Part shown: positions 34,365-45,008 of the stretch, piece by piece | How positions within the stretch are numbered: position 1 is the first letter of the stretch | How the letters are laid out: every line of letters begins with the position of its first letter | Source of the DNA: Acuticoccus sediminis | GTDB lineage: Bacteria; Pseudomonadota; Alphaproteobacteria; Rhizobiales; Amorphaceae | Direction of reading: 5' to 3' | Assembly (NCBI RefSeq): GCF_003258595.1 | Contig: NZ_QHHQ01000005.1 | Location: 186,001 to 250,000 of the forward strand | Length of the DNA stretch: 64,000 bases | Notes under the pieces: generated by a model | Databases searched by the model: none | What the model saw: the letters and a program-made list of their open reading frames with translations, nothing else | Told to the model about the DNA's origin: nothing | Translations under genes and position numbers: made by a program

Positions 34365-35624
34365 ATGGACCAGACGTCTCGCCAGACTGTGGCCTCGATG
34401 TCCCCCTCGATCGCTGCCGATCCCTATGCGGCGGTCCCCGGGCGGCCGATGCCCCATGAAGAGCACCGCCCGCCGGACGGTCCTACCGATATCTGGGCGC
34501 TTGCGGCCGTCATCAGTGGGATCACCGGGGTCGGCGCCGCATTGTCGCTGAGCCTTCCGCTGCTCTCCATCGTACTGGAGCAACGCGGCGTCTCGCCGAT
34601 GCTGGTGGGCATCAATACCGCGACGGGCGGCATCGCCGCCATCGTCATCCTGCCGTTCGTCACCACCCTCGCCAAGCAGTTCGGGACGTCCCGCGTCATC
34701 GTCATGGCCTTCATCGCCATGTCGGTGACGCTGATGGGCTTCCACGTCACGCACACCTTCGCGCTGTGGTTCCCGCTGCGGTTCGTCTTCTCGGCCTCGG
34801 TAACGCTCATCTTCGCGCTGACCGAATTCTGGATCGGCTGCCTTGCGCCGCCGACACGCCGCGGCTTCGTCGTCGGCATCTACACCGCGTTCCTGTCCAT
34901 CGGCATCTCGATGGGCCCGCTCATCCTGGCGCTCGTCGGCACGCAGGGCGTGCTGCCGTTCGCCATCGGCGCCTCGGCGATCCTCGCCGCGACGGTGCCC
35001 GTCCTCTTCGTCTCCGGCCGCGAGCCGGTGCTGCCGACGGGCGGCCAGAAGAACCTGCTGCGCTTCGTTGCGATGGCCCCCCTCGCCCTCTTCGCGGCGC
35101 TGGTGTTCGGCGCGGTGGAGTCGGGCGGAACGGCGATCCTGCCGCTCTACGGTACGGCGATCGGCCTCGCCGCGAGCCACTCCGTGGTGCTGGTCAGCGC
35201 GGTCGCCCTCGGCAACATCATCTCGCAGATCCCGATCGGCTACCTGGCGGACCGGGTGAACCGGAGGGTCCTGCTCCTCGGCTCGGCCACGGTCGGCGCG
35301 TGCGGTGCGCTCCTCATCCCGCTGGTGTCGGACCATTACTTCGTGCTGCTGGCGGTGCTGTTCGTGACCGGCGGCATCGTGACCGGCCTCTACACCATCG
35401 GCCTCACCCAGCTCGGGTCGCGCTTCTCCGGCAGCGACCTCGCCTCGGCCAACGCCGCGTTCGTCATGATGTACGCGTTCGGGATGCTGATCGGGCCGGT
35501 TTCCCTGGGCGCGGGCCTCGAAATGATCCCGCCGCACGGCTTTGCTCTTGCCATCGCCGTAATCTTTGGCATCTACGTGCTGCTGGGCTCGTTCAGGATC
35601 CTTCACGACGGTGTCGGGGACTGA
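34365..35624 (+). CDS. major facilitator superfamily transporter
   Basis: 419 residues with about twelve membrane helices starting near residue 45. The loop 2-3 and loop 8-9 motifs are present in degenerate form (ATGGIAAIVILPFVTTLAKQFG; GYLADRVNRRVLL). The N-terminal 40 residues are polar and cytoplasmic. It resembles MFS members of the YcaD/drug-efflux group. The substrate is unknown. Two possible ATGs (34365 and 34398) exist; neither has a strong ribosome site. Confidence 0.85.
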   Translation: MDQTSRQTVASMSPSIAADPYAAVPGRPMPHEEHRPPDGPTDIWALAAVISGITGVGAALSLSLPLLSIVLEQRGVSPMLVGINTATGGIAAIVILPFVTTLAKQFGTSRVIVMAFIAMSVTLMGFHVTHTFALWFPLRFVFSASVTLIFALTEFWIGCLAPPTRRGFVVGIYTAFLSIGISMGPLILALVGTQGVLPFAIGASAILAATVPVLFVSGREPVLPTGGQKNLLRFVAMAPLALFAALVFGAVESGGTAILPLYGTAIGLAASHSVVLVSAVALGNIISQIPIGYLADRVNRRVLLLGSATVGACGALLIPLVSDHYFVLLAVLFVTGGIVTGLYTIGLTQLGSRFSGSDLASANAAFVMMYAFGMLIGPVSLGAGLEMIPPHGFALAIAVIFGIYVLLGSFRILHDGVGD

Positions 35625-35643
35625 GAAGCGCGCGCCGCAAGGC

Positions 35644-35649
35644 TTGACA
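35644..35649 (+). promoter_or_regulatory. candidate -35 box of rpmG
   Basis: TTGACA lies 79 bases before the rpmG ATG in the gap after the MFS gene. The matching -10 (CATCAG/ATCAGC, 17-18 bases later) is poor. Confidence 0.35.
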
Positions 35650-35727
35650 GCGACGCGTCGGGCCCCCATCAGCAAGGTTTGTTCCGGTTCACCCAGTTAG
35701 CGCCGCGGGGCGGCGTCGGAGGCTCCT

Positions 35728-35895
35728 ATGGCGAAGGCCAACACCATTAAAGTCAAGCTCGTGTCGACCGCCGACACCGGCTACTTCTACGTGACCAAGA
35801 AGAACACTCGGACCATGACCGAGAAGATGACCAAGACCAAGTACGACCCGGTCGCGAAGAAGCACGTCGAATTCCGCGAAGCGAAAATCAAGTAA
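35728..35895 (+). CDS. rpmG: 50S ribosomal protein L33
   Basis: 55 residues, complete. Sequence features such as [20 protein letters not shown] and [12 protein letters not shown] are typical of L33. It has no cysteines, so it is the zinc-independent form. GGAGG lies five bases before the ATG. It is convergent with divK; the stops are adjacent. Confidence 0.97.
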   Translation: MAKANTIKVKLVSTADTGYFYVTKKNTRTMTEKMTKTKYDPVAKKHVEFREAKIK

Positions 35896-36264
35896 TTACT
35901 TCGGCAGGAACGATTTAATCGTCGAGATGAAGCGGTCGATCGAGATCGGCTTGGAGAGGTAGGCCTCACAACCGGCGGCGCGGATGCGCTCTTCGTCGCC
36001 CTTCATCGCAAACGCCGTCACCGCGATGACGGGGATCGGCTTCAGGTCGGGGTCCGACTTGATCTGCTCCGTCACCTCGAGGCCGGACATCTCAGGCAGC
36101 TGGATGTCCATCACGATGAGATCCGGCCGCTGTTCTTTGGCCACCTTCAAGGCGTCGATCCCGTTGCGCGTTTCCAGGATTTCCATCCCGCTCGCCTCGA
36201 GCAGATCGTGGAAGAGCTTCATGTTCAGCTCGTTGTCTTCCACGATGAGCACCCTGTGGGCCAT
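35896..36264 (-). CDS. divK: single-domain response regulator DivK
   Basis: 122 residues from the ATG at 36264 (GAGGAA six bases upstream). Phosphoacceptor Asp53 in VMDIQLPE, acidic pocket ED at 9-10, Thr/Lys switch residues in [11 protein letters not shown] and YLSKPIS. Like DivK of Caulobacter it is a receiver without an output domain and localises or controls histidine kinases of the cell-cycle (DivJ/PleC to CtrA) pathway. A pleD gene usually follows in related genomes but is not seen here. Confidence 0.92.
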   Translation of the reverse strand: MAHRVLIVEDNELNMKLFHDLLEASGMEILETRNGIDALKVAKEQRPDLIVMDIQLPEMSGLEVTEQIKSDPDLKPIPVIAVTAFAMKGDEERIRAAGCEAYLSKPISIDRFISTIKSFLPK

Positions 36265-36324
36265 GCGCACTTCCTCTGTGACCGCGCCGACGTGGCGGCC
36301 TCTCGTGTGTGTGGGGCGATAACC

Positions 36325-36714
36325 GTGCCGTCAAGTCGCTCGCCACGCCATCCCGCTCCCAGGTCGCGCCGCCAGGCGGACGACCCCGACGCGGGCACGA
36401 TCGCCATCGCCGCTCTATCCTATTTCGCCACCGAGCCGAAGACGATGAGCCGCTTCTTCGCGCTCACCGGCCTCGATCCGACCTCGCTGCGTGACGCCGC
36501 GGCCTCGCCCACCTTCGTCGCCGGCCTCCTCGACTTCGTCCTCGCCGACGAGCGCATCCTGCTCGCCGTCGCCGAGGCGCAGGAGACGACGCCCGAGGCC
36601 ATCGTGCGCGCCCGCCAGGCCCTCGAGCGTCGCCCCAACGAGCCGATCGACGTGGGCTCCAAACCCGTCGGCGACGACGGCTGGCCGCCCCGCCCCCACG
36701 ACGACTGGGCATGA
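36325..36714 (+). CDS. DUF3572 domain-containing protein
   Basis: 129 residues from a GTG at 36325; no in-frame ATG exists before residue 41. The DUF3572 core runs from [21 protein letters not shown] to VARARQ-like helices and is short, acidic and helical. The domain is common in Hyphomicrobiales between divK and dinB; no function is known. The TGA is followed immediately by the dinB ATG. Confidence 0.8.
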   Translation: MPSSRSPRHPAPRSRRQADDPDAGTIAIAALSYFATEPKTMSRFFALTGLDPTSLRDAAASPTFVAGLLDFVLADERILLAVAEAQETTPEAIVRARQALERRPNEPIDVGSKPVGDDGWPPRPHDDWA

Positions 36715-36715
36715 G

Positions 36716-38071
36716 ATGAGCGCCGCCGCGGCGCTCTGCCGCGACTGCGCGGCGATCCTCCCCTACGACACCCCGGCCCGCTGCCCGCGGTGCCGCAGCC
36801 CGCGCCTCGTGCGCCACACGGAGATGACGCGCCTCGTCATCGCCCACGTCGACTGCGACGCCTTCTATGCTTCTGTGGAAAAGCGGGACGATCCGTCCTT
36901 GCGCGACGTGCCGCTCATCGTCGGTGGCGGCCGGCGCGGCGTCGTCTCGACCTGCTGCTACCTCGCCCGCATCCACGGCGTCCGCTCGGCGATGCCGATG
37001 TTCAAGGCGCTCCAGCTCTGCCCGGACGCGGTCGTGCTGCGCCCCGACTTCGAGAAGTACGTCGCCGTCGGCCGGGAGGTGCGCGAGCGCATGAAGGCCC
37101 TCACGCCCCTCGTGCAGCCGCTCTCGATCGACGAGGCCTTCCTGGACCTCTCCGGCACCGAGAGGCTCCACGGGGCCCCGGCCGCGGCGGTGATGGCCCG
37201 CTTCGCGAGGAGCATCGAGGCGGACATCGGCATCACCGTGTCGGTCGGCCTCGCCCCCAACAAGTTCCTCGCGAAGTTCGCCTCCGACCACGACAAGCCG
37301 CGCGGCTACACCGTCATCGGCCGGAGCGACGCCGAGGCGCGCCTTGCCGACGAGCCGGTGACGCGCCTGCCCGGCGTCGGACCGGCCGCGGCACGCAAGC
37401 TCCAGCAGGGCGGCGTGACCTTCGTGCGGGACGTGCAGCGCGCGGACCTCACCGACCTGATGCGCCGCTTCGGCGAGACCGGGCAGCGCCTCAAGCGCCT
37501 CGCCCACGGCGAGGACAACCGCGTCGTCGACCCGGCCAGCGAGCGCAAGTCCGTCTCGGCCGAGCAGACGTTCGACGTCGACCTCTCCGACCGCCACACG
37601 CTCCTCGCGATCCTGCGCCACCTCTCCGAGAAGGTATCGACGCGCGCCAAGGCGGCGGAGATCGGCGGGCGCACCATCACGCTGAAACTGAAGACGCCGC
37701 AGTTCCGCTCCATCACCCGCTCGGAGAGCCTCGACGCGCCGACGGCGATGGCGCACCGGATCTTCGCGGTCGGCAAGTCGCTGCTGCTGGCCGAACCCGA
37801 GGGGCAGCGCTACCGCCTCATCGGCATCGGCGTCAGCGGCCTCGTCCCGGCCGGCGAGGCGGACGGCGAGGAACTCTTCGATCCCGCCCGCACCCGCCTC
37901 GGCAAGGCCGAGAAGGCGATGGACGCGCTGCGTGCCCGCTTCGGCGACGACGCGGTGATGACGGGCCTCTCCCTGTCACACCCGCGGCGGCGTCCCGCCT
38001 CGGCGAAGGACCTCGCCGCGCCGGGCGGACCGAAGCCCGGCAAGCCGCCTCAGGGCGATTCGGGAACGTAG
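36716..38071 (+). CDS. dinB: DNA polymerase IV (Y family)
   Basis: 451 residues. The catalytic acids are in HVDCDAFYASVE (near 46-57) and SIDEAFLDLSG, with HhH motifs (LPGVGPAAARKL) and the little-finger domain at 280-380. The N-terminal 35 residues hold a CxxC-N14-CxxC zinc-ribbon-like knuckle (CRDCAA ... CPRCRS) that E. coli DinB lacks. The C-terminus lacks an obvious beta-clamp motif and is Pro/Gly rich. It performs error-prone translesion synthesis. Starts two bases after the DUF3572 stop. Confidence 0.93.
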   Translation: MSAAAALCRDCAAILPYDTPARCPRCRSPRLVRHTEMTRLVIAHVDCDAFYASVEKRDDPSLRDVPLIVGGGRRGVVSTCCYLARIHGVRSAMPMFKALQLCPDAVVLRPDFEKYVAVGREVRERMKALTPLVQPLSIDEAFLDLSGTERLHGAPAAAVMARFARSIEADIGITVSVGLAPNKFLAKFASDHDKPRGYTVIGRSDAEARLADEPVTRLPGVGPAAARKLQQGGVTFVRDVQRADLTDLMRRFGETGQRLKRLAHGEDNRVVDPASERKSVSAEQTFDVDLSDRHTLLAILRHLSEKVSTRAKAAEIGGRTITLKLKTPQFRSITRSESLDAPTAMAHRIFAVGKSLLLAEPEGQRYRLIGIGVSGLVPAGEADGEELFDPARTRLGKAEKAMDALRARFGDDAVMTGLSLSHPRRRPASAKDLAAPGGPKPGKPPQGDSGT

Positions 38072-39261
38072 CGGGCGACGAGCGCCCACCAGGCGCGGCT
38101 CGTCACCTGGGCCAGCACCGCGCGCTCCAGCGCCTCGCTGAACGCCTTCGGCGTGTCCTGCCGGATCGCCATCGCGACGTACTGCGGGTCGCGCGTGGTC
38201 GCCACCAGGGCGCGCCGGACCCCTTCCCTGGCGATCGCCGCATGAAGCTCCGCCGAGCCGGCCGCCACGGCTTCCACCTCCCCGTGGCGAAGCGCCTTCA
38301 GCGCATCGCCGAGCCCCGTCGTCGGCATGACCTCGAGGCTGTGGCCGCGCAGGTAGAGCTCCGACGTGCTCCCCGCCACCACTGCGACGCGCATGTCGCG
38401 CAGGTCCGCCGGAATGTTGAAATCGCCGCCGCTGGCAATGTTCATCGCCGCGACGACCGACGCGGTCAGCGCCGACGAGACGCCGAGCCCGACCAGCATC
38501 CAGATCATCGCCAGCGCCCGGCCGAGCGCCGTGACGGGGGCCTTGTCGCCGTAGCCGACCGTCGTCAGCGTGACGCCGGCCCACCAGAAGCCGTCCCCGA
38601 GCCCGCGCAATGTCCGCCGGTCGAACTGCCGGTTGTGGCGCCGCTCGACGAGCCAGACCGTCGCGCCCACCGCCAGCAGCACGCCGCTGATGAAGAGGAC
38701 GATGCGCAGGAACTGGTAGGTCGCGAGCTCCCGCATGACGAGCCAGGGGGTCGAGCCCTTCTCCGTCGCGATGGCGAGGGTCGAGGTGTAGAAGGGGAAC
38801 AGCAGGTCGACGACGGCCTCATGCTCCGGTGTCGCGTCGAGCGGCAGGGCGATGTCGATCCGTCCCCTGGAGAGGGCGTCGGCCAGTTGCTCGATCGCGA
38901 CCTCCTCGAAGCGGTAGGCAAGGCCCAGCCGCTCGGCGGTCATCCGCCAGAGGTCGACGCCGATGCCCTGCCAGCTCCCGTCCTGCGCACGCATCGCGTA
39001 AGGCGGCCGCTCCGCCAGGCCGATGACGACGACCCGGTCCGCCAGCGCCTCACCGCCGGACGCGGCGGGACGGGCCTCAGGCGCCGTATCCGCGGGCGTG
39101 GACTGCGGGGCAGCGGCTGCCGGCGCGTCCGGCACCCCTCCAGGGCCCTCGGCCCACGCGCCGGAGGGCACGGCGGCGCTCAACGCGACGAGCATGACGC
39201 TCAGCGCGGCGGGTGCGGCGACAGCGACGAGCCGGCGAGCGAGTTGGGCGATGCGATCCAC
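38050..39261 (-). CDS. GluR0-like ligand-gated potassium channel (glutamate-receptor topology)
   Basis: 403 residues from the GTG at 39261, which has GGGA seven bases upstream and gives a signal peptide (LARRLVAVAAPAALSVMLVA, cleavage near AWAEG). A periplasmic-binding-like lobe 1 (about 76-165, PPYAMRAQDGSWQGIGVDLW) leads to a helix (186-205), a pore loop with the selectivity filter TTVGYGDK (233-240) and a second helix (246-272). Lobe 2 of the binding domain resumes afterward (FNIPADLRDM to the end). This split binding domain with a K+ channel filter is the plan of bacterial GluR0. The ligand is probably an amino acid. Antisense overlap with the dinB 3' end is 22 bases. Confidence 0.88.
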   Translation of the reverse strand: MDRIAQLARRLVAVAAPAALSVMLVALSAAVPSGAWAEGPGGVPDAPAAAAPQSTPADTAPEARPAASGGEALADRVVVIGLAERPPYAMRAQDGSWQGIGVDLWRMTAERLGLAYRFEEVAIEQLADALSRGRIDIALPLDATPEHEAVVDLLFPFYTSTLAIATEKGSTPWLVMRELATYQFLRIVLFISGVLLAVGATVWLVERRHNRQFDRRTLRGLGDGFWWAGVTLTTVGYGDKAPVTALGRALAMIWMLVGLGVSSALTASVVAAMNIASGGDFNIPADLRDMRVAVVAGSTSELYLRGHSLEVMPTTGLGDALKALRHGEVEAVAAGSAELHAAIAREGVRRALVATTRDPQYVAMAIRQDTPKAFSEALERAVLAQVTSRAWWALVARYVPESP

Positions 39262-39413
39262 GGGGAATTCCCTGCGACCTCGTGGGTCCCACGGTGCGGG
39301 CGGCGCGACCGGCTCGACCGGCGCGCCGAAACCCTTGGCAGCCCGGGTGCCCGGGCCGTCGGCCGGGGCCGGGTCGAATGCGCCGCCCTTCGATCGCGGG
39401 CGGCGCCAAGCGC

Positions 39414-40442
<1,029 letters not shown>

Positions 40443-40541
40443 CTACTGGTTTGATGAGTTGGGAGCGTGACCTCCCGTCGCGACCCTCATAGACGGTTTA
40501 CGACGGGATTGTGAATGCCTTGGGCGTAACGCGCACGAATT

Positions 40542-40578
40542 GATCTGATTCTGCCGCCTGCGCGGACAGATTCGGATC
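40542..40578 (-). terminator. hairpin after the hypothetical gene at 40577
   Basis: On the minus strand GATCCGAATCTGTCCG pairs with CGGCAGAATCAGATC (13 pairs, two mismatches, one bulge). The hairpin begins at the stop codon and is followed by AATTCG. A plausible terminator between the hypothetical gene and ilvC. Confidence 0.4.
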
Positions 40579-41182
40579 AGTTGGGGCGAAGCTCCGGGCG
40601 CGCCTGGACGCCCGCCGAGGTGCCCGGGGAGGCCGCTTCGGGGACGAGGCGCAGGCGCAGCGCGTCCAGGTGCTCGGTCTTGGTGCGGCGGGTCACCGCC
40701 TCGGCGAGAACCTCCGCGACGATGAGCTGCAGTTCGGCGATGCGGATCTTCTTGTCCCGGCCCAGCCTGTCGATGAGCGCTTCCGCCTCCGCGGCCGGCG
40801 TCTCGCCGAACGCCTCGATGTAGCGCAGCACCAGCTCGCCACGCACGCCGACCGGCATGGTGGCCAGCGTGATCAGCCGCCGGGCAGGTTTCGGCTCGCT
40901 CCTGGCGTGGTGCGCGTTCTCCGCCGGCTGCAGCGCCTCCTGGTGGGCGTCGGCCGCGGGGGCGGCGTCGGTCGAGGCCGCCGCGCGCCGCTCGGGGACG
41001 TAGGCCGGCGGGACATTGAGCGAGCGCTCCGGCAGGATCATGTTGTTGCCGTCCCGCGCCAGGGTGATTCCGGAGGCAACTCTCTGGTTCGCCTCGAATT
41101 CCGCGGCGGCCATACGCATGATGGAACGCGTAAAGTTGCGGGTATAACGCTCCAGAAACTCAGTGAAGAACCACATTCTCAT
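40577..41182 (-). CDS. hypothetical protein
   Basis: 201 residues. The N-terminus (MWFFTEFLERYTRNFTRS) is aromatic and basic, not a clear signal. The middle is an Ala/Pro/His-rich linker (70-100), followed by a charged C-terminal region with YIEAFGETPAAEAEALIDRL, probably helical. GGAGGTGG lies just before two possible ATGs (41182 and 41176); spacing favours the second. No family recognised. It is followed by a terminator-like hairpin. Confidence 0.6.
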   Translation of the reverse strand: MRMWFFTEFLERYTRNFTRSIMRMAAAEFEANQRVASGITLARDGNNMILPERSLNVPPAYVPERRAAASTDAAPAADAHQEALQPAENAHHARSEPKPARRLITLATMPVGVRGELVLRYIEAFGETPAAEAEALIDRLGRDKKIRIAELQLIVAEVLAEAVTRRTKTEHLDALRLRLVPEAASPGTSAGVQARPELRPN

Positions 41183-41531
41183 CCACCTCCAATGGAGTGG
41201 GGAGGACAGCCGAAGTCCTCAGACGCCGCCACAATGGAGCGAAAGTGTTGACGACTTCTAAAGCATATTCGGCGGGTGATTGTTTACACACGGAGATCCA
41301 CGGAGACAGTACAGCGCAGATCCGCTGAGTATCCGTGACCGGCGCAACTCTGTTCGATTTATGTTCCGCGCCGGGACATCTCACCCCCCGCGCGGTGAGG
41401 ATGAGGTCCCGACAGGCCCGGGACGTGCGGGAATGGCGGGCGGTTCGGCCGCCTCAGGCCGCAGGAGAGCCGGCCACGCCGCGACCCGGGCGGGTGCGGC
41501 GTGGCGCGCCGTCGGCGGGCGCCGTCCGCGA
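41183..41531. other. intergenic region, 349 bases
   Basis: Between the cytochrome c gene and the hypothetical gene, both leftward. It holds a GC-rich hairpin at 41473-41505 (listed separately) and an AT-richer stretch near 41265-41295 that could carry the promoter of the hypothetical gene. No further gene is supported. Confidence 0.4.
41473..41505 (-). terminator. GC-rich hairpin downstream of the cytochrome c gene
   Basis: GCCACGCCGC and GCGGCGTGGC are perfect arms (10 bp), extended inside by ACCC/GGGT, starting 27 bases after the cytochrome stop on the minus strand. There is no U tract, so termination may be Rho-assisted or the hairpin may be a 3'-end stabiliser. Confidence 0.4.
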
Positions 41532-41912
41532 TTACTGGGAGAAGGTCGCGAGGTAGGCGATGACGTCGGCGCGCTGCTCCGGACGCCGCAGGCCGCCGAA
41601 GGCCATCTTCGTGCCCTTCACGACGGTGCGGGGATTCTCGAGGTACTGGTCGAGCAGCGCCTCGTCCCAGACCTTCCCTTCGCCGAACGAGACCATGGCC
41701 GGGGAATACTGGAACCCTTCCATGTGGCCGGGCTGGCGGCCGATGATTCCGTTGAGCTCGGGGCCGATCTTGTTCTTGGCGCCCTCGCCGACAGCATGGC
41801 ACGCCATGCACATGCGGAAGACCTTCTCGCCGGCGGCCGGGTCCTGCGCCATCGCCGGCGGGGCGACGGCGAGCGCGGCGAGGGCCGCGGCGGCGAGCAC
41901 ATGCTTCTTCAT
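41532..41912 (-). CDS. class I c-type cytochrome (cytochrome c2/c550-like), secreted
   Basis: 126 residues. Sec signal (1-22, AMAQD cleavage). Haem attachment CMACH at 35-39; the likely axial Met is in TKMAFGG near the C-terminus. Family motifs IGPELNGIIGR and YSPAM are those of mitochondrial-type cytochrome c. It is a periplasmic electron carrier that could pass electrons from bc1, or from XoxG of the methanol system encoded downstream on the map, to a terminal oxidase. The latter is inference from position. Confidence 0.9.
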   Translation of the reverse strand: MKKHVLAAAALAALAVAPPAMAQDPAAGEKVFRMCMACHAVGEGAKNKIGPELNGIIGRQPGHMEGFQYSPAMVSFGEGKVWDEALLDQYLENPRTVVKGTKMAFGGLRRPEQRADVIAYLATFSQ

Positions 41913-42099
41913 TGTGTTCCTCCAAACTAGACGTGGAATTGTTCTAGGGCAGCGGCGGCAAAGCGCGACATGAAATCGCGCAAAGTCGGGGTGCCATCGT
42001 CCGAAAGTGTCGAAAACCCCGGCCGGTCGTGCGCCGCGTTCCCGGCCCGGGCGCAGGCGCGCCCGTCCCGATCGACACCCCGCGGCCTCGGACCCATCG

Positions 42100-42939
42100 T
42101 TAGGCCGCCAGACGCCGGGCGTGCCAGGCGATGTGATCGGGCATGAAGGTCGAGATGAAGTAGTAGGAGTGGTCGTACCCCGGCTGCATCCGCAGTGTGA
42201 GGCCGATCCCCGCGTCCGAACACGCCCTGGCGAGGAGCTCGGGCTTGAGCTGATCGGCGAGGAACGTGTCCGCCTCGCCCTGGTCCACCAGGATCTCCGG
42301 GAACCGCGCCCCGTCCTCGATCAGCGCAACGGCGTCGTGACGGCGCCACTTGGCGGGGTCGGGGCCGATGTAGGCGGGGAAGGCCTTCTGCCCCCACGGC
42401 ACCTGCGACGGGGCGACGATGGGCGCGAACGCCGAGAGCGAGCGGAAGCGGGAGGGATTGCGCAGCGCGATCGTCAACGCCCCGTGCCCGCCCATCGAGT
42501 GGCCGAAGATCCCCTGCCGGTCGAGGTCCACGGGGAAGTTCGCCGCGACCACCTCGGGAAGCTCGACCTCGATGTAGGTCTTCATCCTGAAGTGAGTCGC
42601 CCATGGCTTCTGCGTGGCGTCGACGTAGAACCCCGCGCCCTGGCCGAGGTCGTAGGCCTCGTCGTCGGCGACGCCCTCCCCGCGCGGGCTGGTGTCGGGG
42701 CAGACCACGATCAGCCCGGCCTCGGCCGCCGCCTTGCGGTACTCCCCCTTCTCCATGACGTTGGCGTGGGTGCAGGTGAGACCGGACAGGTACCAGACCA
42801 CCGGGCAGGGCCCGCTGTCGGCCTGCGGCGGGAGGAAGATCGCGAAGGTCATCTCCGTCCCGGTCGCGCGGGAGGTGTGCCGCGCGACCAGCTGTCGGCC
42901 GCCGTGCGCGGCGAAACGCGAGAGGATCGACACCGTCAT
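42100..42939 (-). CDS. fghA: S-formylglutathione hydrolase
   Basis: 279 residues, esterase D family length. Nucleophile Ser148 in GHSMGGHGAL; the oxyanion segment LSGLTCTHANVMEKG (about 51-65) is diagnostic. Hydrolyses S-formylglutathione to formate and glutathione, the second step of glutathione-linked formaldehyde oxidation. Its ATG overlaps the stop of the small secreted protein gene (ATGA), downstream of the formaldehyde dehydrogenase gene, so the three form one operon. Confidence 0.95.
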   Translation of the reverse strand: MTVSILSRFAAHGGRQLVARHTSRATGTEMTFAIFLPPQADSGPCPVVWYLSGLTCTHANVMEKGEYRKAAAEAGLIVVCPDTSPRGEGVADDEAYDLGQGAGFYVDATQKPWATHFRMKTYIEVELPEVVAANFPVDLDRQGIFGHSMGGHGALTIALRNPSRFRSLSAFAPIVAPSQVPWGQKAFPAYIGPDPAKWRRHDAVALIEDGARFPEILVDQGEADTFLADQLKPELLARACSDAGIGLTLRMQPGYDHSYYFISTFMPDHIAWHARRLAA

Positions 42940-43312
42940 TGGGCCGTCACCTCGCCGAGCAGCATGTTGCGGTAGTTCTGCGCCACCTTCGGGTGGAGCG
43001 GCCAGTTGATGCAGCCGCCGCCGTAGGGCTTCACGATCTTCAGGTAGAAGACGTTCGTGTCGCCGATGGCGATGGACACGGTCTCGTCGGGATGGCGGGC
43101 GGTGAAGTCGGTCAGCGCCTTTTCCGCGCCGGGGGCGAGACAGAAGGTGAGCCCGCCCGTCTCGTGCGTCTCGACGCTGACGAGGTCGTCCCGCGGCACC
43201 ACGTAGCTGTCGCCCTCGACCGTGAAGGACAGCGGCTCGGCGGCAGCCGCGTACGCGCTGGCGATGTGGACGGCGAAGAGCGCCGCCACACCCAGCCGGA
43301 CCAGCACCGACA

Positions 43313-43313
<1 letters not shown>
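42936..43313 (-). CDS. small secreted protein of the glutathione-formaldehyde operon, function unknown
   Basis: 125 residues. Signal peptide 1-24 (VRLGVAALFAVHIASAYAAAA). Two cysteines remain in the mature part (FCLAPG and GGCINW). Its start codon shares one base with the dehydrogenase stop (TGATG) and its stop overlaps the fghA ATG, so it is fixed between the two enzymes. Being periplasmic it cannot act on the cytoplasmic enzymes directly and may belong with the methanol-oxidation proteins. No family recognised. Confidence 0.75.
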
Positions 43314-44446
<1,133 letters not shown>

Positions 44447-44533
44447 TCAGTTGCACAGTCCGACCGATGGCTGGACAACGGCGCCAACTAGGGCAAAGGC
44501 GCGTGCCCGAAAGCAAGGTGGAGGAAAGTCGTA

Positions 44534-44905
44534 ATGCCGGATCTCGCCAACTTTGGATTGAAAGTCTGTGTGATCGCCGGCCTGGTGTGCAGTGCACCGG
44601 GCGCGATGGCGGACGACGCGGTGCGCCGCGGCCCGGACTACCCGACGGTGGCGATCGCCGACTACGTCCTCGGCTGCATGAAGGCCAATCAGGAGACGCG
44701 CACGGTCCTGGAGCAGTGCTCTTGCTCGATCGACGTCATCACCACCCTGATTCCCTACTCGCGCTACGAGGAGGCCGAGGCCTTCCTCAGCCTCGGCCAG
44801 ATCTCCGGCGAAAGGGGCGTGATCTTCCGCACCAGCGAGGAGTCGAAGGCGGCCGTGCAGGACCTGCGCCGCGCCCAGGTGGAGGCCGAGCTGCGCTGCT
44901 TCTGA
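44534..44905 (+). CDS. small secreted Cys-containing protein of the methanol cluster, function unknown
   Basis: 123 residues from the ATG at 44534 (GGAGG 10 bases upstream). Signal peptide about 1-26 (GAMADD cleavage). Mature part has CMKAN, CSCSID and a C-terminal CF: four cysteines, a disulfide-stabilised pattern. It is divergent from the formaldehyde dehydrogenase and faces the SoxYZ-like gene. Proteins of this kind travel with xoxF clusters, but I know no assigned role. Confidence 0.7.
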   Translation: MPDLANFGLKVCVIAGLVCSAPGAMADDAVRRGPDYPTVAIADYVLGCMKANQETRTVLEQCSCSIDVITTLIPYSRYEEAEAFLSLGQISGERGVIFRTSEESKAAVQDLRRAQVEAELRCF

Positions 44906-45008
44906 CCCCACCCTCGCCCGGTCGGCGAAGCACCCGGAACGGCACGAGCGAGGGCGCCGCGGACCGGGCGCCCTCCCCGCGGGTCGACGGACGCGGCGGC
45001 AGCCGGCC

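Noticed and set aside
33171-35675. An 834-codon open frame on the minus strand
   Set aside because: Antisense to the NUDIX and MFS genes, rich in Arg/His/Asp/Glu with no recognisable domain; the sense strand has clear proteins.
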